DNA from: Anisakis pegreffii
Taxonomy: Eukaryota; Nematoda; Chromadorea; Rhabditida; Anisakidae
Direction: 5' to 3'
Assembly (NCBI GenBank): GCA_035041965.1
Contig: JAPYMA010001532.1
Span: forward strand, 1-64,000
DNA length: 64,000 bases
Shown: in pieces, positions 39,118-51,177 of the stretch
Position numbering within the stretch: position 1 is the first letter of the stretch
How the letters are laid out: every line of letters starts with the position of its first letter
Made by a program: the position numbers and the translations under genes
Notes under the pieces: generated by a model
Told to the model about the DNA's origin: nothing
The model's input: the letters and a program-made list of their open reading frames with translations, nothing else
Database searches by the model: none

Positions 39118-42100
39118 TCAACGCTTATACTTATTAGAAACTGAATTCGACGTTGATTTTTTCTCATTGTCACCAGTATCAGATCGAGAAGTTTTGCTGC
39201 TATTCCGACCTGTTGAATTTTTAAGGCTTTTTATTGCATCTTTATTACTGTAAGAGCCGCTTTCAGATCCTTTGCTTCTTCCACTTTGCGATTTAATAAT
39301 TCCTTTGTAGATGTGTTCACTTGAAATGGTAGCGGTTGAAGTCTTCATTCCATCTGTGACACGCGCAAAGGATGAAATTTTGATTTGCCTTCCACTCTGC
39401 GGTTTGAGAATTTCTTTGTAGATAACTTTAGGGGTTGAAGTCTTCAGTCCAGCTGTGACACACGGAGAGGATGAATTTTTGATTTGCCCTTCACTTTGAG
39501 CGCCACTCTGCGGTTTGATAATTTCTTTGTCGATAACTTTAGGGGTTGAAGTCTTCATTCCAGCTGTGACACGCGCAGAGGATGAAATTTTGATTTGCCC
39601 TCCACTCTGCGGTTTGAGAATTTCTTTGTAGATAACTTTAGGGGTTGAAGTCTTCAGTCCAGCTGTGACACACGGAGAGGATGAATTTTTGATTTGCCCT
39701 TCACTTTGAGCGCCACTCTGCGGTTTGATAATTTCTTTGTCGATAACTTTAGGGGTTGAAGTCTTCATTCCATCTGTGACACGCGCAAAGGATGAAATTT
39801 TGATTTGCCTTCCACTCTGCGGTTTGAGAATTTCTTTGTAGATAACTTTAGGGGTTGAAGTCTTCAGTCCAGCTGTGACACACGGAGAGGATGAAATTTT
39901 GATTTGCCCTTCACTTTGAGAGTCACTGTGCGGTTTGAGAATTCCTTTGTAGATGTATTCACTTGACACGGTAACTTTAGGGGTTGAAGTCTTCAGACCA
40001 GCTGTGACACACGGAGAGGATGAATTTTTGAGTTGCCCTTCACTCTGAGCGTCATTTATTGCTGATGAAGATCTTTCGCCTTTTCCGATGTTCGTACTCG
40101 AATTTTTGACAACACTAATTGTATTAGAACCAACAAAATTTCCTTGAAAAGGAACTACAGGTTGGCTTTCAGACGTTCCATAGGTAACAGTGTAATATCT
40201 CTTGACATTCACCCCAGCACTGAAAGGAGGATGCAGTTCGACTCCTCGGTTAGCATTCACATCGGTACGTTTATTCGAACAATTCAAGTTCTGAACAGCA
40301 CCTCGCCCAGCTTGCGCCATTCCAGAGTAAGGTATTTGAGCACTACTTTGCCGAGGTGTAGCACACGTTGATGCAGCACTACTTCCACCTTGTGAAGATG
40401 CCAATGCCTTATCATTGGGCGAATATTTTTTCGGACTTGAGGGATTGACTTGCTGGGGCATAAGGTAGGTTGACGTAGCACTACTTCCAACTTGTGATGG
40501 TGCTAAATCCGTCGATGTAGAGACTGGCTGACCGCTGGGGGGATAAGTTGCCGGTTTTACGGAATTGCTTTGTTGAGGTAGAAGATAGGTTGACGTAGCG
40601 CTACTTCCACCTTGTGATGGTGCTAATTCCGTCGATGTTGAGCCTGGTTGTCCGCTGGAGGGATAAGTTCCCTGTTTTATGGAATTGCTTTGCTGCGGTA
40701 AAAGATAGGTTGACGTAGCGCTACTTCCACCTTGTGATGGTGCTAAATCCGTCGATGTAGTGCCTGGTTGACCGCTGGAGGGATAAGTTGCCGGTTTTAC
40801 GGAATTACTTTGCTGCGGTAGAAGATAGGTTGACGTAGCGCTACTTCCACCTTGTGATGGTGCTAAATATGTTGATGTAGTGCCTGGTTTACCGCTGGAG
40901 GAATAAGTTCCCTGTTTAGTGGAATTGCTTTGCTGCGGTAAAAGATAGGTTGACGTAGCGCTACTTCCACCTTGTGATGGTGCTAAATATGTTGAAGTAG
41001 TGCCTGGTTGACCGCTGGAGGGATAAGTTGCCGGTTTTACGGAATTACTTTGCTGCGGTAGAAGATAGGTTGACGTAGCGCTACTTCCACCTTGTGATGG
41101 TGCTAAATATGTTGATGTAGTGCCTGGTTTAATGCTAGGGGAATAAGTTCCCTGTTTAGTGGAATTGCTTTGCTGCGGTAGAAGATAGGTTGACGTAGCG
41201 CTACTTCCACCTTGTGATGGTGCTAAATATGTTGATGTAGTGCCTGGTTTAATGCTAGGGGAATAAGTTCCCTGTTTAGTGGAATTGCTTTGCTGCGGTA
41301 GAAGATAGGTTGACGTAGCGCTACTTCCACCTTGTGATGGTGCTAAATATGTTGATGTAGTGCCTGGTTTAATGCTAGGGGAATAAGTTCCCTGTTTAGT
41401 GGAATTGCTTTGCTGCGGTAGAAGATAGGTTGACGTAGCGCTACTTCCACCTTGTGATGGTGCTAAATCCGTCGATGTGGAGCCTGGTTGACCGCTGGAG
41501 GGATAAGTTCCCTGTTCTATGGAATTGCTTTGCTGCGGTAAGAGATAGGTTGACGTAGCGCTACTTCCACCTTGTGATGGTGCTAAATATGTTGAAGTAG
41601 TGCCTGGTTTAATGCTAGGGGAATAAGTTCCCTGTTTACTGGAATTGCTTTGCTGCGGTAGAAGATAGGTTGACGTAGCGCTACTTCCACCTTGTGATGG
41701 TGCTAGATATGTTGAAGTAGTGCCTGGTTGACCGCTGGGGGGATAAGTTGCCGGTTTTACGGAATTACTTTGCTGCGGTAGAAGATAGGTTGACGTAGCG
41801 CTACTTCCACCTTGTGATGGTGCTAAATATGTTGATGTAGTGCCTGGTTTAATGCTAGGGGAATAAGTTCCCTGTTTAGTGGAATTGCTTTGCTGCGGTA
41901 GAAGATAGGTTGACGTAGCGCTACTTCCACCTTGTGATGGTGCTAAATATGTTGATGTAGTGCCTGGTTTAATGCTAGGGGAATAAGTTCCCTGTTTAGT
42001 GGAATTGCTTTGCTGCGGTAGAAGATAGGTTGACGTAGCGCTACTTCCACCTTGTGATGGTGCTAAATATGTTGATGTAGTGCCTGGTTTAATGCTAGGG

Positions 42101-43841
42101 GAATAAGTTCCCTGTTTAGTGGAATTGCTTTGCTGCGGTAGAAGATAGGTTGACGTAGCGCTACTTCCACCTTGTGATGGTGCTAAATCCGTCGATGTGG
42201 AGCCTGGTTGACCGCTGGAGGGATAAGTTCCCTGTTCTATGGAATTGCTTTGCTGCGGTAAGAGATAGGTTGACGTAGCGCTACTTCCACCTTGTGATGG
42301 TGCTAAATATGTTGAAGTAGTGCCTGGTTTAATGCTAGGGGAATAAGTTCCCTGTTTACTGGAATTGCTTTGCTGCGGTAGAAGATAGGTTGACGTAGCG
42401 CTACTTCCACCTTGTGATGGTGCTAGATATGTTGAAGTAGTGCCTGGTTGACCGCTGGGGGGATAAGTTGCTGGTTTCACGGTTTGCTGCGGTAGAAGAT
42501 AGGTTGACGTAGCGCTACTTCCACCTTGTGATGGTGCTAAATATGTTGATGTAGTGCCTGGTTGACTGCTGGGGGGATAAGTTGCCGGTTTTACGGAATT
42601 ATTTTGCTGCGGTAGAAGATAGGTTGACGTAGCGCTACTTCCACCTTGAGATGGTGCTAAATATGTTGAAGTAGTGCCTGGTTGACCGCTGGGGGGATAC
42701 GTTGCCGGTTTTGCGGAATGACTTTGCTGCGGTAGAAGATAGGTTGACGTAGCGCTACTTCCACCTTGTGATGGTGCTAAATATGTTGATGTAGTGCCTG
42801 GTTTAATGCTAGGGGAATAAGTTCCCTGTTTAGTGGAATTGCTTTGCTGCGGTAGAAGATAGGTTGACGTAGCGCTACTTCCACCTTGTGATGGTGCTAA
42901 ATATGTTGAAGTAGTGCCTGGTTGACCGCTGGGGGGATAAGTTGCCGGTTTTATGGAATTACTTTGCTGCGGTAGAAGATAGGTTGACGTAGCGCTACTT
43001 CCACCTTGTGATGGTGCTAAATATGTTGATGTAGTGCCTGGTCTAATGCTAGGGGAATAAGTTCCCTGTTTAGTGGAATTGCTTTGCTGCGGTAAAAGAT
43101 AGGTTGACGTAGCGCTACTTCCACTTTGTGATGGTGCTAGATATGTTGAAGTAGTGCCTGATTGACCGCTGGGGGGATAAGTTGCCGGTTTTACGGAATT
43201 ACTTTGCTGCGGTAGAAGATAGGTTGACGTAGCGCTACTTCCACCTTGTGATGGTGCTAAATATGTTGAAGTAGTGCCTGGTTGACCGCTGGGGGATAAG
43301 TTGCCGGTTTTACGGAATTACTTTGCTGCGGTAGAAGATAGGTTGACGTAGCGCTACTTTTACCCTGTGATGGTGCTAAATATGTTGAAGTAGTGCCTGG
43401 TCGACCGCTGGGGAGATAAGTTGCCGGTTTTACGGAATTGGTTTGCTGCGGTAGAAGGTAGGTTGACGTGGTGCCACTTCCACCTTGTGCTGGTGCTAAA
43501 TATGTTGAAGTAGTGCCTGGTTGACCGCTGAGGGGATAAGTTGCCGGTTTTACGGAATTGGTTTGCTGCGGTAGAAGGTAGGTTGACGTGGTGCCACTTC
43601 CACCCTGAGATGGTGCTAAATATGTCGATGTACAACCTTGAGCATCTGTAAGAGCGATGAATGTTATACACTGAACAATCCAAACTGTGTTTAATAATAT
43701 CAGCAAAAATCTTCGATAACCCTCCTCAATGAAAATAAATTCCGACGATGTAGAAAATGACTGCGAGGTAGTCAATTCAGGAGGAATGCAGCGCTGTGTA
43801 GAATGGTAATCATTGGGAACTGTTGTCATAAAACCCGTCAC
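39118..43841 (-). CDS. Large Ser/Thr/Gln/Pro-rich repeat protein (mucin-like), frame broken once
   Basis: The N-terminus at 43841 reads MTGFMTTVPNDYHS and has one hydrophobic segment at about residues 43-62 (FLLILLNTVWIVQCITFIAL), a likely signal anchor. Then come about 27 units of 40 residues (120 bp), each with STYLAPSQGGSSATSTYLLP and a variable linker of type VKPATYPPSGQPG, TKQGTYSPSIKPG or IEQGTYPSSGQPG. After a unique stretch there are three 70-residue repeats (KTSTPKVIYKEILKPQSG) and a basic Ser-rich tail ending SNKYKR. One base is missing from a G run near 43,291-43,295 (five G where sister units have six or an equivalent length). This shifts the frame, so the first frame stops at 43257 while the rest continues in another frame to 39118. 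Composition suggests a secreted or surface, heavily O-glycosylated or structural protein. Its neighbours are MSP genes, which hints at a role in the male germ line, but that is inference. No family recognised. Confidence 0.6.
39390..39980. repeat. 210-bp tandem repeat in the C-terminal part of the mucin-like gene
   Basis: The block GATAACTTTAGGGGTTGAAG recurs at 39421, 39631 and 39841, exactly 210 bp apart, in long near-identical copies. Within each unit two half-copies of about 105 bp differ at a few codons (YKEILKPQSG versus DKEIIKPQSG). Confidence 0.85.
40440..43640. repeat. 120-bp minisatellite coding array with 720-bp higher-order duplication
   Basis: About 27 head-to-tail copies of a 120-bp unit. 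Unit variants occur in a fixed order of six in 41041-41760, and the same order returns in 41761-42480. By eye the two 720-bp blocks differ at only two positions (both near 42,471-42,478). This is a recent block duplication on top of an older array. All but one length change keep the frame, including a 6-bp deletion near 42,484. Confidence 0.9.
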
Positions 43842-44547
43842 CGGAATGAGTTGGCTTGCATTCTATTCTAAAACAAGAGGGTCTATTGTCCGGTTCTGCT
43901 CTCAATCGTATGAAATAGGGAAGAAAAGAGAAAATCCAAATTTGTGTCACCTTTCCGTGCTGTATTCGATGCTAGCATGATGGTAAACTCTACTCGAGAA
44001 GCGAGCCGACCACAAGTGATTAAACAAGTGAATAGAATGAACCTAGAACTGATTGTGAGTGATCGTGTTGCTCAAAAAATTCAAATTTTAGTTGAAAAAT
44101 ATCTATTGAACTTTTCCTGAATATTCCATTCAAATTTTTTTTCGATAAGATAATCCAAATGCTGTGCTAACGTGTGACATTGCTGATCGGTACCTTTCAC
44201 TTTATTTGTCGACAAAGAATTGTTTTGCATGTTGAAAATTCGTCCGAGACGTTGTTATATACTGGAACCTTTAAAAGGTGATTTGTCACGGATTTTGAAT
44301 TATTGAATGCAAAAAAATACAAAATGAACTTTAGGATTTGAAAAGGTTTAAACTTTACGCTAAACTGATCAGTTATAATTTGAATCCACAATAATATTTG
44401 AATAACTGCTTGAAAATTTGCCAGATCAAAATGCCTATAAAAGCAGTTGTTGCTCGCATCTGCTTCATTTATCCCTCTCACATCGTCTTGTGCTGCTTGT
44501 TCCGAGGTTAATCGGTGGATTCACCTCGGTAACTTTATTAACACGTG
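43842..44547. other. Shared divergent intergenic region
   Basis: This 706-bp stretch separates the start of the minus-strand mucin-like gene from the start of the plus-strand MSP gene. The two could share regulatory DNA. No specific promoter element was recognised. Confidence 0.4.
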
Positions 44548-47500
44548 ATGCCCGCCAGCCTTACCATAACTCCTGCAGTTATGCAGGTACGTTTCTTTCG
44601 GTAACTGTTACTCATTAATAGAAGGAGCGAGAATTTAAAAATCAAAGCGAAGTTAATCTTTCGGACATTCTCATCAAATGCGATAACACTGATCTCGCTC
44701 GGAGCGGGTTGGCTTTCTGATCGCATTTTTGCATATTTCACTGGGATTCAGGTGAGTATAAAAGGCGGTCGGTTCAAACATCGTCTGAAGTGCGTTGGAG
44801 ATCAACGAGTTGTTTTCAAGGTGAAGCTAAAGGCCAGATACTACAATTTTTATAAAGTAAGTAATTATATGGATGTTGAAAATCACAAGCGGTGTTGCAG
44901 TCATGGTGAAGTCTTTGAAGATCGCTGACGAAGTTTATTCATTCAATTCGGAAGAGCTCACGTGCATTCGTTAGCCGTTCATATCACTGAGCTTCAGACC
45001 ACTGTTTACCCGGTTTCATTGAAATATGATTGCAAATTGCAGTATTCTAAAACATCAACAAATCCTCTGCGTAATTATTTTTCATTCAGGTATGGCCAGT
45101 TATGGGTTTTATTAAACCTGGTGCAACCCGTGAAATAACGTTTACAAGAACGGTGCTGAATTCTATAAATACTACTTCATATTCTTTAGTCAACCGCTTT
45201 ACAAAAATTATCATTTTGAGTTCGCCATTCGTGATGCTCCTTGCGATGCATTCTTGAATGGTTTTTGTGAGTTATTTCTGGACCTTCGTTGAATCAATTG
45301 CCCAACAACTTCCCAACTGAATGTTGCAGCCTGGGAAAATCGGTCATGATTACTTAGTGATACAATATATCATCGCACCATCCGGTTACGATCCTCGTGA
45401 ACCATTCGTAAAAGGAGCAGAAATTGGAAGACTTATATTCAAAATTGTCGGTAGGAGATTTTGAGAGCTCATTTGGTTGTTACGTGGATTAATTTCGCAG
45501 TTGTTGTTGATCCTTCCCTGACAAAACATTACTTTAGCATGCAGAACCAAAGAAGTGTGTTGGAAGATGAACATGAATCTTTTATTACCACTTTGTTGGG
45601 CCAAAATTGGCGATAAACTCAAAGTTGAAATGACTTTGAATATAAGGGACCTGAATTTGTTAGGAAGGTTTTTTGATAGAGTTGCTGGCATCCATAAAGT
45701 ATCGTTTCATTTGGTTTCAGCGGTCGAAGGTGAACCAATAAAACTTGAAGAGACGACCTTTAAAGGCGAATTAGTTACTGATCATGGACAGGAGTGGGAT
45801 AAACCAGAGGTATGAAATTATGTTCATGCACTGGCGAGAACGACGTTAAATGAGTTACGTCCTAGGAGTATCAGCTTTCACAATTAATTATGAGCTGACC
45901 TTGATCTAACCGATTGATATTCGTCAATAATAGCTATCTTGACTGCTTGCCGAAGGTGAATGACTGAGAAGTGAGCCGAATGTAAAAACAAAATTTATTA
46001 TAACAAGGCAGACACACTTAGAGCAAATTTGAGGTAATTTACCATCTAACAGCCTAGCATATTCGCGATGGTGAAATGCAAAGCCGAATATAGTTGCATA
46101 AATTCTCACATATGGTTTGCTTTGATGCATTTGGCATCGCATCCGAAACTATCGAGCAAAAACATCAATTTATTGTAGAACAAGGAAGAAGATGAAAGAA
46201 TTGAGCGTGAGATTCAAGCAGAATATGATAACATTATGCGTGAGTAATGCACTTATTCTGCTATCGTGTTTTTGTTTACCACTAATAAGAGAACTTCATT
46301 CACTAAATCTATTGGTTACCAAAAACTGGATGAGACCAAAATAAATCACGTGTTCGGATGCATTGAATTCGAATATTCTTCATATCTGTTCTTTTGTGTT
46401 AGGAGAACAAAATTTCGGAAAGAAAAGATTAATTAATCAAAAATTTTACTAAATCGGAACAAAAATGGCTCATTTACTACAGCATAGCGTTCCATTCTAT
46501 TCAATTTGTAATTTTATCAAGCACTTTTGTTTTCAGCTGAGACTATGAAAGGTATCAAATGAATTTGGTATTTTTGAAGTACTTCTTATTTGATTCATAA
46601 TCCTTGTTGATTTCTAAACGACTTCCCATGAACTGATCAGTTAATTGCAAGATTTTGCTTGTGTCAAGAATTCTGGGTTCCAGTATTAGCATTTTATTAA
46701 TACGACAGCATTTCATTTATACTAATCCGAAATTTATCAAGAATATTGTGTGAACGACTTTAAAACTTTCTTTTCAAACATCTAACCAATTTTCATACTT
46801 GTTCAGCAATAAATACTCATGGAAAAGAGAGGAGGTCACGAGTATGTGATTTGAATTATAATTTTCTGCATTCAAACGCTTATTGCTCTCTTCTCCTGTT
46901 CTTTCACAATTCATGAGAGTACCATTATTTGATTGTTCGTGCGGAGGACGATTCCATCACTGATCATAAAATTCTCCCCTAATGTGCGATTAGAATCTTA
47001 ACGGAAGTACGATTACGAATTAAACGCAAATCATCAGCTTTATTTTCACTCAATTTTCTTGAAATTTCAGAAATCGAAAGTTGCCTCTGCTGGTATGGAT
47101 GATTTACAGTTGTTTCATATCGCCTCAAATTGCTGCTAATTATTACCTGAAAGCATATCGGATTATGCTGCTGAGATTTCAACGAGTTGTTTGCGGTACA
47201 AAGATAGTTAGCAGTGAAGATAAATCAGGGACTTTAGGATGTTTCAGTTTCGAGGCTTCAGCAAATAACCTACCACGGTTTACCGTCATGAGATAAATCA
47301 ACTTCATCATTCAAAAAATGACACGCATGCATCGATGTAACTTAGATTGTATTTGAGGTGTTCATTTTGAAAATTTGTCATGAAGTTTTTGTTAAGGTGA
47401 AGATATGAATAAAGTAAAGACAATGAAGCTAAATCCGGTTGCTGAACCGGCGAAAGAAGAAGATGAATTGGGTATAGTTTTATTGACACTGAATGGGAGT

Positions 47501-50500
47501 CGCTTGAAGATCATCATCATTTAGAATTAATTTCCGCATCCGGGCTTGACCGGCGGCAAACAGTGTGATATCCTAGCTTGAGCTCTTGAATCAATGTTGA
47601 AAGCTTACAATCTCAATTGTGAAACGAGCCAATAAAAATTAGCTGGAAAGAGGGAAAACGAAATCCATAAAATACCTCATTTTTGGTTTGATGAAAAGGA
47701 AATTTCAAACGAACGTTGAGCCTAGTCACCGCCTGCTTTATACTTTTGAAATTCAGCACTAACGGTAAACTAATGATCGAACATGGGCGATGCAACTCGC
47801 ACTTCAACGAACAAATTTCTTCAAATTATAAACAGTAATCGCAGAAATAGCTGGTGGGTGTAAGTGACCAAATTAAATACCGCTTGTAGAAGAATTAAAA
47901 GCTGCAAAGACGATGAGGGCAGCACCGACGATAGACAAAGCGGATGAGGTGGATGATTTCGATAGATGTAAAACAATGAGAGCAGGTCTTGTTGCACCTG
48001 CGGATGATTTCGATAGATGTAAAACAATGCGAGCAAACGCACTTGTACCCATGGAAGAAAGTAACAAAAACGAAAGTAACGTTTTTCAATTCAGTTTTCT
48101 TGAATATGCTCTTAAATCAATACAGCTCATTAATAGTCACGTTTTGAACACTCAAAGATACCAACAGCCAAAAAAGAATACACTGAAAGAATGAATTCTT
48201 ATCTGCCTAATGAACACGCTTGATTAAAAAGCCATGTTTATAAGAGTTACCACGGTGGCATCCACCTATCGGAAGTGAAACAGTCACGAAGAAGTTAATC
48301 GAATGTAGTTGCTATAAAAGAAGCAGGAAGTAAAAAAAAAGTGATTTGAGAGCTCGATCTTTTGCGTTTTTTGCATCTGTTTATATAACGTGTTATAGAA
48401 TCTATTATTGAATCGCAATGAAATGGATAAGAAATTTTCAGGCATTATAGAGAGAGAATTCGAAGAAAAAATGAATACAGCAATGCATGAAGATGTGGGT
48501 GATCAAAAAACTGGAACTGAAGCTAAGCGTACGACTGACAAATCTTATAAAGGTATATTGGTACAAAAACGTTTTTCCAGTATCATCACTCATGATTTGA
48601 ATGTGCTGAGCTTTTGCTCTCAACTTAAAATAATGTAGGTGCTATATAGCTTTTTGAACGACGACGAATGTCGAATAATAGAGCTGAAACGAATCAATTT
48701 TGCTCTGCTAGTGAATTTAGTCCAAAGAGCTGACTGATATTGAGTCAATAACTAACCCTATATTAGTAATCTGACTAAAAGCAATGATTAATTTGCGAGA
48801 TTATTAAATGTATGATCACGACAAAAACAATATCACAGGAACTGGCGCTGTGGTCCTATTCATATGTTCATTCGCCTCAGCAATGAATGTTTGAATGGTG
48901 ACATAAGTTGTGAATTCTAATCAGAATTATTTGATATAAATCCATCTTTAATAATGTTGAAATACCAGCCCTTAAGATAAATCAATTTCAATATTTTTAT
49001 TTACCGATTGATCGTGATTTCTAGCTTCGAAAGGGAAAATAGTTGAGGAATCGTTCGTTGGTGGTAAACGCTCCGTTTTTATAGCAGGTATTACCTGTTT
49101 TTCGGAGCTATTTTCATATGGCTAATGATATGAAAATGGAATTTATAGTCATTTATAGACATTTTGTATGGCTAAGAATAGACAATTTAAAGAAAATTTA
49201 TAGAAATGAATTCCTTTTAGTGCTCGGAGACTTCATAATTGTTCATGAATTTTTGCTCTCTGTTTATCGAGAAAATCAAAACTGTACAAATTCAAGAAAT
49301 AAGTTACCGCATCTTCAGCTCACTAATCAGGTTCATTCAGACGAAATGGAAGAGAATGAGAGATCTAAACTTAAAACGAGGAAAACTGGACGAGCTGAAA
49401 TTGGTGAAGCTGGAGCGAAAGATCGAGAAGGAGCAGTTGAGCGTTCCGGTGTGACTGCAATCAGTGCAATTGATGAAAAAGGAGAGAAAGGAGCTGCTGG
49501 TGGCAGTGCTATGACTGCTGTTGGTAAAGCTGGTGCACAAGGTGAGGAGGGTGCAGCTGGCCGCAGTATGACGACTGCCGTTGGTGGACCAGGTGGCAGT
49601 GCTATAACCGCTGTTGGTAACGCTGGTGGACAACGTGATGAGGGTGAAGCTGGCCGCAGTACGAAGACTGCCGCTGGTGGACCTGGTGGCAGTGCTATGA
49701 CCGCTGTTGGTAAAGCTGGTGGACAAGGTGAAGAGGGTGGAGCTGGCCGCAGTACGAAGACTGCCGCTGGTGAACCTGGTGGCAGTGCTATGACCGCTGT
49801 TGGTAATGCTGGTGGACAAGGTGAAGAGGGTGGAGCTGGCCGCAGTACGAAGACTGCCGCTGGTGGACCTGGTGGCAGTGCTATGACCGCTGTTGGTAAA
49901 GCTGGTGGACAAGGTGAAGAGGGTGGAGCTGGCCGCAGTACGAAGACTGCCGCTGGTGAACCTGGTGGCAGTGCTATGACCGCTGTTGGTAATGCTGGTG
50001 GACAAGGTGAAGAGGGTGGAGCTGGCCGCAGTACGAAGACTGCCGCTGGTGGACCTGGTGGCAGTGCTATGACCGCTGTTGGTAAAGCAGGTGGACAAGG
50101 TGAAGAAGGTGGAGCTGGCCAAAGTATGAAGACTGCCGCTGGTGAACCTGGTGGCAGTGCTATGACCGCTGTTGGTAAAGCTGGTGGACAAGGTGAAGAG
50201 GGTGGAGCTGGCCGCAGTACGAAGACTGCCGCTGGTAAACCTGGTGGCAGTGCTATGACCGCTGTTGGTAATGCTGGTGGACAAGGTGAAGAGAGTGGAG
50301 CTGGCCGCAGTACGAAGACTGCCGCTGGTGGACCTGGTGGCAGTGCTATGACCGCTGTTGGTAAAGCAGGTGGACAAGGTGAAGAAGGTGGAGCTGGCCA
50401 AAGTATGAAGACTGCCGCTGGTGAACCTGGTGGCAGTGCTATGACCGCTGTTGGTAAAGCTGGTGGACAAGGTGAAGAGGGTGCAGCTGGCCGCAGTACG

Positions 50501-50837
50501 ACGACTGCCGTTGGCCGACCGGGCGAAACAAATAAAGTGGATGCAAATGCTCCTGGCGCAGACAGTGGTGCCGCAGAAGCAAATAGGGGTTCCTATTACA
50601 ACTGAATTGCACAACAGCTCCAAAGCGACTCTCCCGCTGGCAGAGCATAGTGCTTTCTCTCAGAGAAAAGGAATTTTGTTTGCATTCTTTAATGTTTACG
50701 AGTGATTTTCAGCGAATAAAAGGGGAACTGTTGATAAGCCTTTTTTGGGTGCTGATCGCTCCGTTTTCATGACAGTGAATTTTAAAGAAGATCAGCTTCC
50801 AGAAATTCTACGGAAACTTGAGGTCTGTAAGGAATGA
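44548..50837 (+). CDS. MSP-domain protein with coiled-coil-like linker and glycine-rich repeat tail
   Basis: Exons joined by matching phase: 44548-44586, 44752-44856, 45090-45152, 45330-45450, 45501-45554, 45721-45809, 46179-46239, 46537-46551, 46807-46841, 47071-47092, 47397-47471, 47845-47853 (optional), 47890-48060 (or 48075), 48442-48552, 49341-50588, 50713-50837; about 780 residues. The first five code a complete MSP domain: MPASLTITPAVMQ, KCVGDQRVVFKVKLKARYYN, VWPVMGFIKPGATREITFTR, then LVIQYIIAPSGYDPREPF. Next comes a charged, coiled-coil-like region from tiny exons (EEDERIEREIQAEYDNIM; EEDELEIAEELKAAK) with DDFDRCKTMRA duplicated. The 1.25 kb exon codes about 11 Gly/Ala-rich units of 31 residues. 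The last exon reads KPFLGADRS, then KEDQLPEILRKLEVCKE and TGA. MSP domains mediate protein contacts in sperm or at membranes; this tail is not something I know from the family. The MSP exons are strong, the microexon chain good, and the link into the Gly-rich exon (48552 to 49341, phase 1) is inference. An alternative donor at 50774 (GTGAAT) shifts phase. Confidence 0.6.
49490..50530. repeat. 93-bp coding minisatellite (31-residue Gly/Ala units)
   Basis: About 11 tandem units of type GGSAMTAVGKAGGQGEEGG followed by AGRSTKTAAGEP. Units alternate between K and N (GKAGG/GNAGG) and between GEP and GGP linkers, giving a 186-bp double unit. Later units carry GQSMKT in place of GRSTKT. Length is conserved exactly, so the frame is kept throughout. 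The antisense frame also stays open for 428 codons as a by-product of the repeat. Confidence 0.9.
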
Positions 50838-50923
50838 TGTATCTCATGAAAAGATAAGCTCAATGGGACAATAAGTGACCCACGCACTGACGTGAACAAA
50901 GTAAGCACTAAAAATCATTTCAG

Positions 50924-51177
50924 ACAAAGTAGGTGGATTAAGTGGTGGCGGAGGGCAAGGTTTCACTACAGCGCGAACAGGTTCGTCTTGAAGATCAGTT
51001 AGGCAGTAGTTTCAACATAAACACCACAGAATGTTAGAGCAGGGCTTGAGTATCATAATCTTTCACCAAAAACGCATTTCGCAATCTTCATTTCTGACAT
51101 TCTCACAATTTCAGCAGGTAAAGATGGATACGTTGAACAGTCATTCTTAGGTGCTGACCGCTCCGCGTATATGACAG
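50924..51177 (+). CDS. Gly-rich cassette 0 (short)
   Basis: First cassette after the MSP gene. A 57-bp Gly-rich exon (50924-50980; acceptor AATCATTTCAG, donor GGTTCG) codes DKVGGLSGGGGQGFTTARTG. A 63-bp small exon (51115-51177; acceptor ATTTCAG) codes the module GKDGYVEQSFLGADRSAYMT. Both are phase 1 to phase 1. The Gly-rich exon is about a third of the length in later cassettes, so it may be the ancestral or a contracted form. Without splicing at 51178 the frame reads DCCSSYWSV and stops. Confidence 0.55.

Noticed and set aside
44418..44618. ORF beginning at 44418 as the first exon of the MSP gene
   Set aside because: Its frame does not match the MSP reading. MPASLTITPAVMQ from 44548, with donor GTACGT, joins the domain exactly.
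45153..45270. Protein-like frame (EFYKYYFIFFSQPLYKN) just after exon 3 of the second MSP gene
   Set aside because: It is out of frame with exon 3 and lies inside an intron whose removal gives a perfect MSP domain (FTRT joined to PGKIGHDYLVIQY). Probably chance.
45555..45720. Open frame upstream of 45721 (KLKVEMTLNIRDLNLLG) as part of the MSP gene
   Set aside because: A donor at 45555 and the acceptor TTGGTTTCAG at 45720 join the MSP exon to GEPIKLEETTFKGELV in phase 1. This is simpler than using a weak TTTAG acceptor in the other frame.
47913..48194. ORF ending at 48194 as the end of the MSP gene
   Set aside because: Two donors (48061 and 48076), both in phase 1, link to the charged exon 48442-48552. 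The ORF tail after them has no coding character.
49118..49340. ATG-initiated N-terminus of the Gly-rich ORF at 49118
   Set aside because: The part before GTTCATTCAG at 49340 is AT-rich and intron-like. The phase-1 acceptor there matches the upstream exon end.
49337..50623. 428-codon open frame on the minus strand, Ser/Thr-rich
   Set aside because: It is the antisense shadow of the 93-bp repeat array. One stop-free unit repeated in multiples of three stays open in several frames. The plus frame has splice borders and the module motifs.
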